This document shows positions 37,719 through 38,887 of a stretch of 38,887 nucleotides of DNA, piece by piece. Position 1 is the stretch's first letter; every line of letters begins with the position of its first letter. A program made the translations under genes and the position numbers. The notes below the pieces were generated by a model. The model was not told where the DNA came from and did no database searches. It saw only the letters and a list, made by a program, of their open reading frames with translations. This DNA is from a virus: IMG/VR virus record IMGVR_UViG_3300035698_012682, positions 1 to 38,887 of that record. The stretch is one strand, 5' to 3'.

Positions 37719-38887
37719 ATGAAAACTAAACTATTTGCAATAATTCTCCCACTCATATTAATCATATCATTATCATTAGTTAGTGCCGCCGACTTCACTC
37801 CGACTGGAGATATTAATGGTCGATCAGTTTATGGCATTTACAACATGACTTTCTTCAATGTTTCAATACTGAATTATTTAGGAACTTGCTCAAACGGTCA
37901 AAGTTTATCTTTTAACTCAACATCAGGTTCAATGTATTGTAGTGATGCTAGCGCAGGAACAGTATATTCAGTAGGAACGGATAACACTTATTTAACAGGG
38001 GGCGCAATTACATCAACTGGAACAATCACATTTAACACAACTCTCGCAGGAACTAGTCTTGCAGTTAATAGTTCAGACTATTGGGATGACTTAAATTCAC
38101 CTACAGACATAACAGCGTTAGGCACTATTGGAAGTGCTACAAGTATAACTTCAACAGTGTTTGTTGGACCTTTAACTGGTAATGCTGACACAGTAACAAA
38201 CGGAGTTTATACAACCGACTTCCCACTTAATCAAGATACAACCGGTAATGCTGCAACGGCAACCGCACTCGCAGCAAACCCTTCAGATTGTAGTGCAGGC
38301 CAAGCACCTTATTTAATAGCTGCCAATGGAGACTTTGGAGGGTGCACAGATTATTATCAAACAGTCACTGATTCTTTTGTTTACAATACAGGCGACACTA
38401 TAACTGGTGCTTTAAATGTTTCAGGACAAGTTCATGCAGATACAAATATTCTTATTGGTCCTGAAGTTGGAGAATATGCATTTTATAATACGGATGGAGA
38501 TTTATATTTAGGTAACGGAAGTTTAGGAATATACAATGGTCAAGCAGGAATATGGGCTTTACCTTATGGAGCTGCGTTAATAGTTAATGAGAATAGTGCT
38601 GGTTTGAACTTCTCAAGTCTTACTGGTGTAGCTACATTAAATGGTACAACTAAAATTATTTGTGATTCAACAAATCCTTTCAATAGTTATAATGAAAATA
38701 TGTTCTTGGAAGTGTTAAGCGGAACACCTAATTTTGCAGGAGCTACTGGCGAGATAGATATGTACATTAACAGTACATGTATAGGCGTTAGTTTTGGCAG
38801 TGCAGGTAGCGATATTATTCCTGATGGTTCTGGATTAAGTTATATTGTTTATCCTCAACCAATATTTAGTGTATTGGATAATGGAGA
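37719..38887 (+). CDS. Secreted or surface fibre-like protein (3' partial)
   Basis: 389 complete codons with no stop before the window ends. A clear signal peptide (basic start, hydrophobic core of ~16 residues, V-S-A-A-D cleavage-like site near residue 23) is followed by a Ser/Thr/Asn/Gly-rich region with repeats. One has N-S-S-D-Y-W-D-D-L-N-S-P-T-D-I, a motif known from DPANN-type archaeal surface or tail-fibre-like proteins. Cys pairs appear in C-S-N-G-Q-S and D-C-S-A-G-Q. The mature form is beta-rich and could be a tail-tip or head fibre or an exported binding protein. Confidence 0.7.
   Translation, partial: MKTKLFAIILPLILIISLSLVSAADFTPTGDINGRSVYGIYNMTFFNVSILNYLGTCSNGQSLSFNSTSGSMYCSDASAGTVYSVGTDNTYLTGGAITSTGTITFNTTLAGTSLAVNSSDYWDDLNSPTDITALGTIGSATSITSTVFVGPLTGNADTVTNGVYTTDFPLNQDTTGNAATATALAANPSDCSAGQAPYLIAANGDFGGCTDYYQTVTDSFVYNTGDTITGALNVSGQVHADTNILIGPEVGEYAFYNTDGDLYLGNGSLGIYNGQAGIWALPYGAALIVNENSAGLNFSSLTGVATLNGTTKIICDSTNPFNSYNENMFLEVLSGTPNFAGATGEIDMYINSTCIGVSFGSAGSDIIPDGSGLSYIVYPQPIFSVLDNG

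Noticed and set aside
1-38887. tRNA or rRNA genes
   Set aside because: No cloverleaf or T-loop-like segment was seen in the gaps on reading. A covariance-model scan would be needed to exclude degenerate ones.

Overview
The window reads as a nearly complete genome of a tailed double-stranded DNA virus with an HK97-type head and a siphovirus-like tail. The base composition is AT-rich. An archaeal host is inferred: TATA-like boxes sit at plausible distances from operon starts, one late gene looks leaderless, T-tracts separate several late genes, and there are about ten small zinc-ribbon proteins. The last gene resembles surface proteins seen in DPANN-type (Woesearchaeota-like) archaea. That host call is an inference. 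YopX, lambda-exonuclease and Tad2-like genes are also common in bacterial phages.

Layout. From about 28.2 kb to the right end and from position 1 to 13.0 kb, all genes run rightward. Read in the order 28.2 kb to end, then start to 13.0 kb, they form one canonical late module: small and large terminase, portal, a fused prohead protease-scaffold-capsid protein, decoration-like proteins, a fibre-like protein with a signal peptide, head-tail adaptor, tail terminator, gp10-like neck protein, tail tube, tail chaperones, tape measure, tail hub, receptor-binding-like proteins, an intein-split transglutaminase-like protein, a holin-like protein and a T5 A1-like metallophosphoesterase. Both window ends fall inside late genes, so the genome is probably circular or circularly permuted and has been cut there. 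The two ends do not join in frame, so some sequence is probably missing.

From 13.1 to 27.6 kb nearly all genes run leftward. They are mostly short, tightly overlapping (ATGA, TAATG) early or accessory genes: a GIY-YIG nuclease, an adenine-type DNA methyltransferase, a PAPS-reductase-like protein flanked by perfect 17-bp direct repeats, an AAA+-like ATPase, a YopX protein, an SSB-like protein, a lambda-type exonuclease, a Tad2-like candidate anti-defence protein, a duplicated membrane-protein/small-protein pair, and many zinc ribbons. A two-gene rightward island (23.7-24.2 kb) interrupts this block with its own TATA box, divergent from the adjacent leftward operon. No DNA polymerase or primase is recognisable, so replication probably relies on the host.

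The 27.64-28.22 kb gap between the leftward and rightward blocks is non-coding and rich in tandem repeats, small palindromes and a purine tract, with outward-facing TATA boxes at both edges. It is the best candidate for the replication origin and main promoter region. More than twenty genes shorter than 60 codons were found by reading the overlaps by hand and are included.
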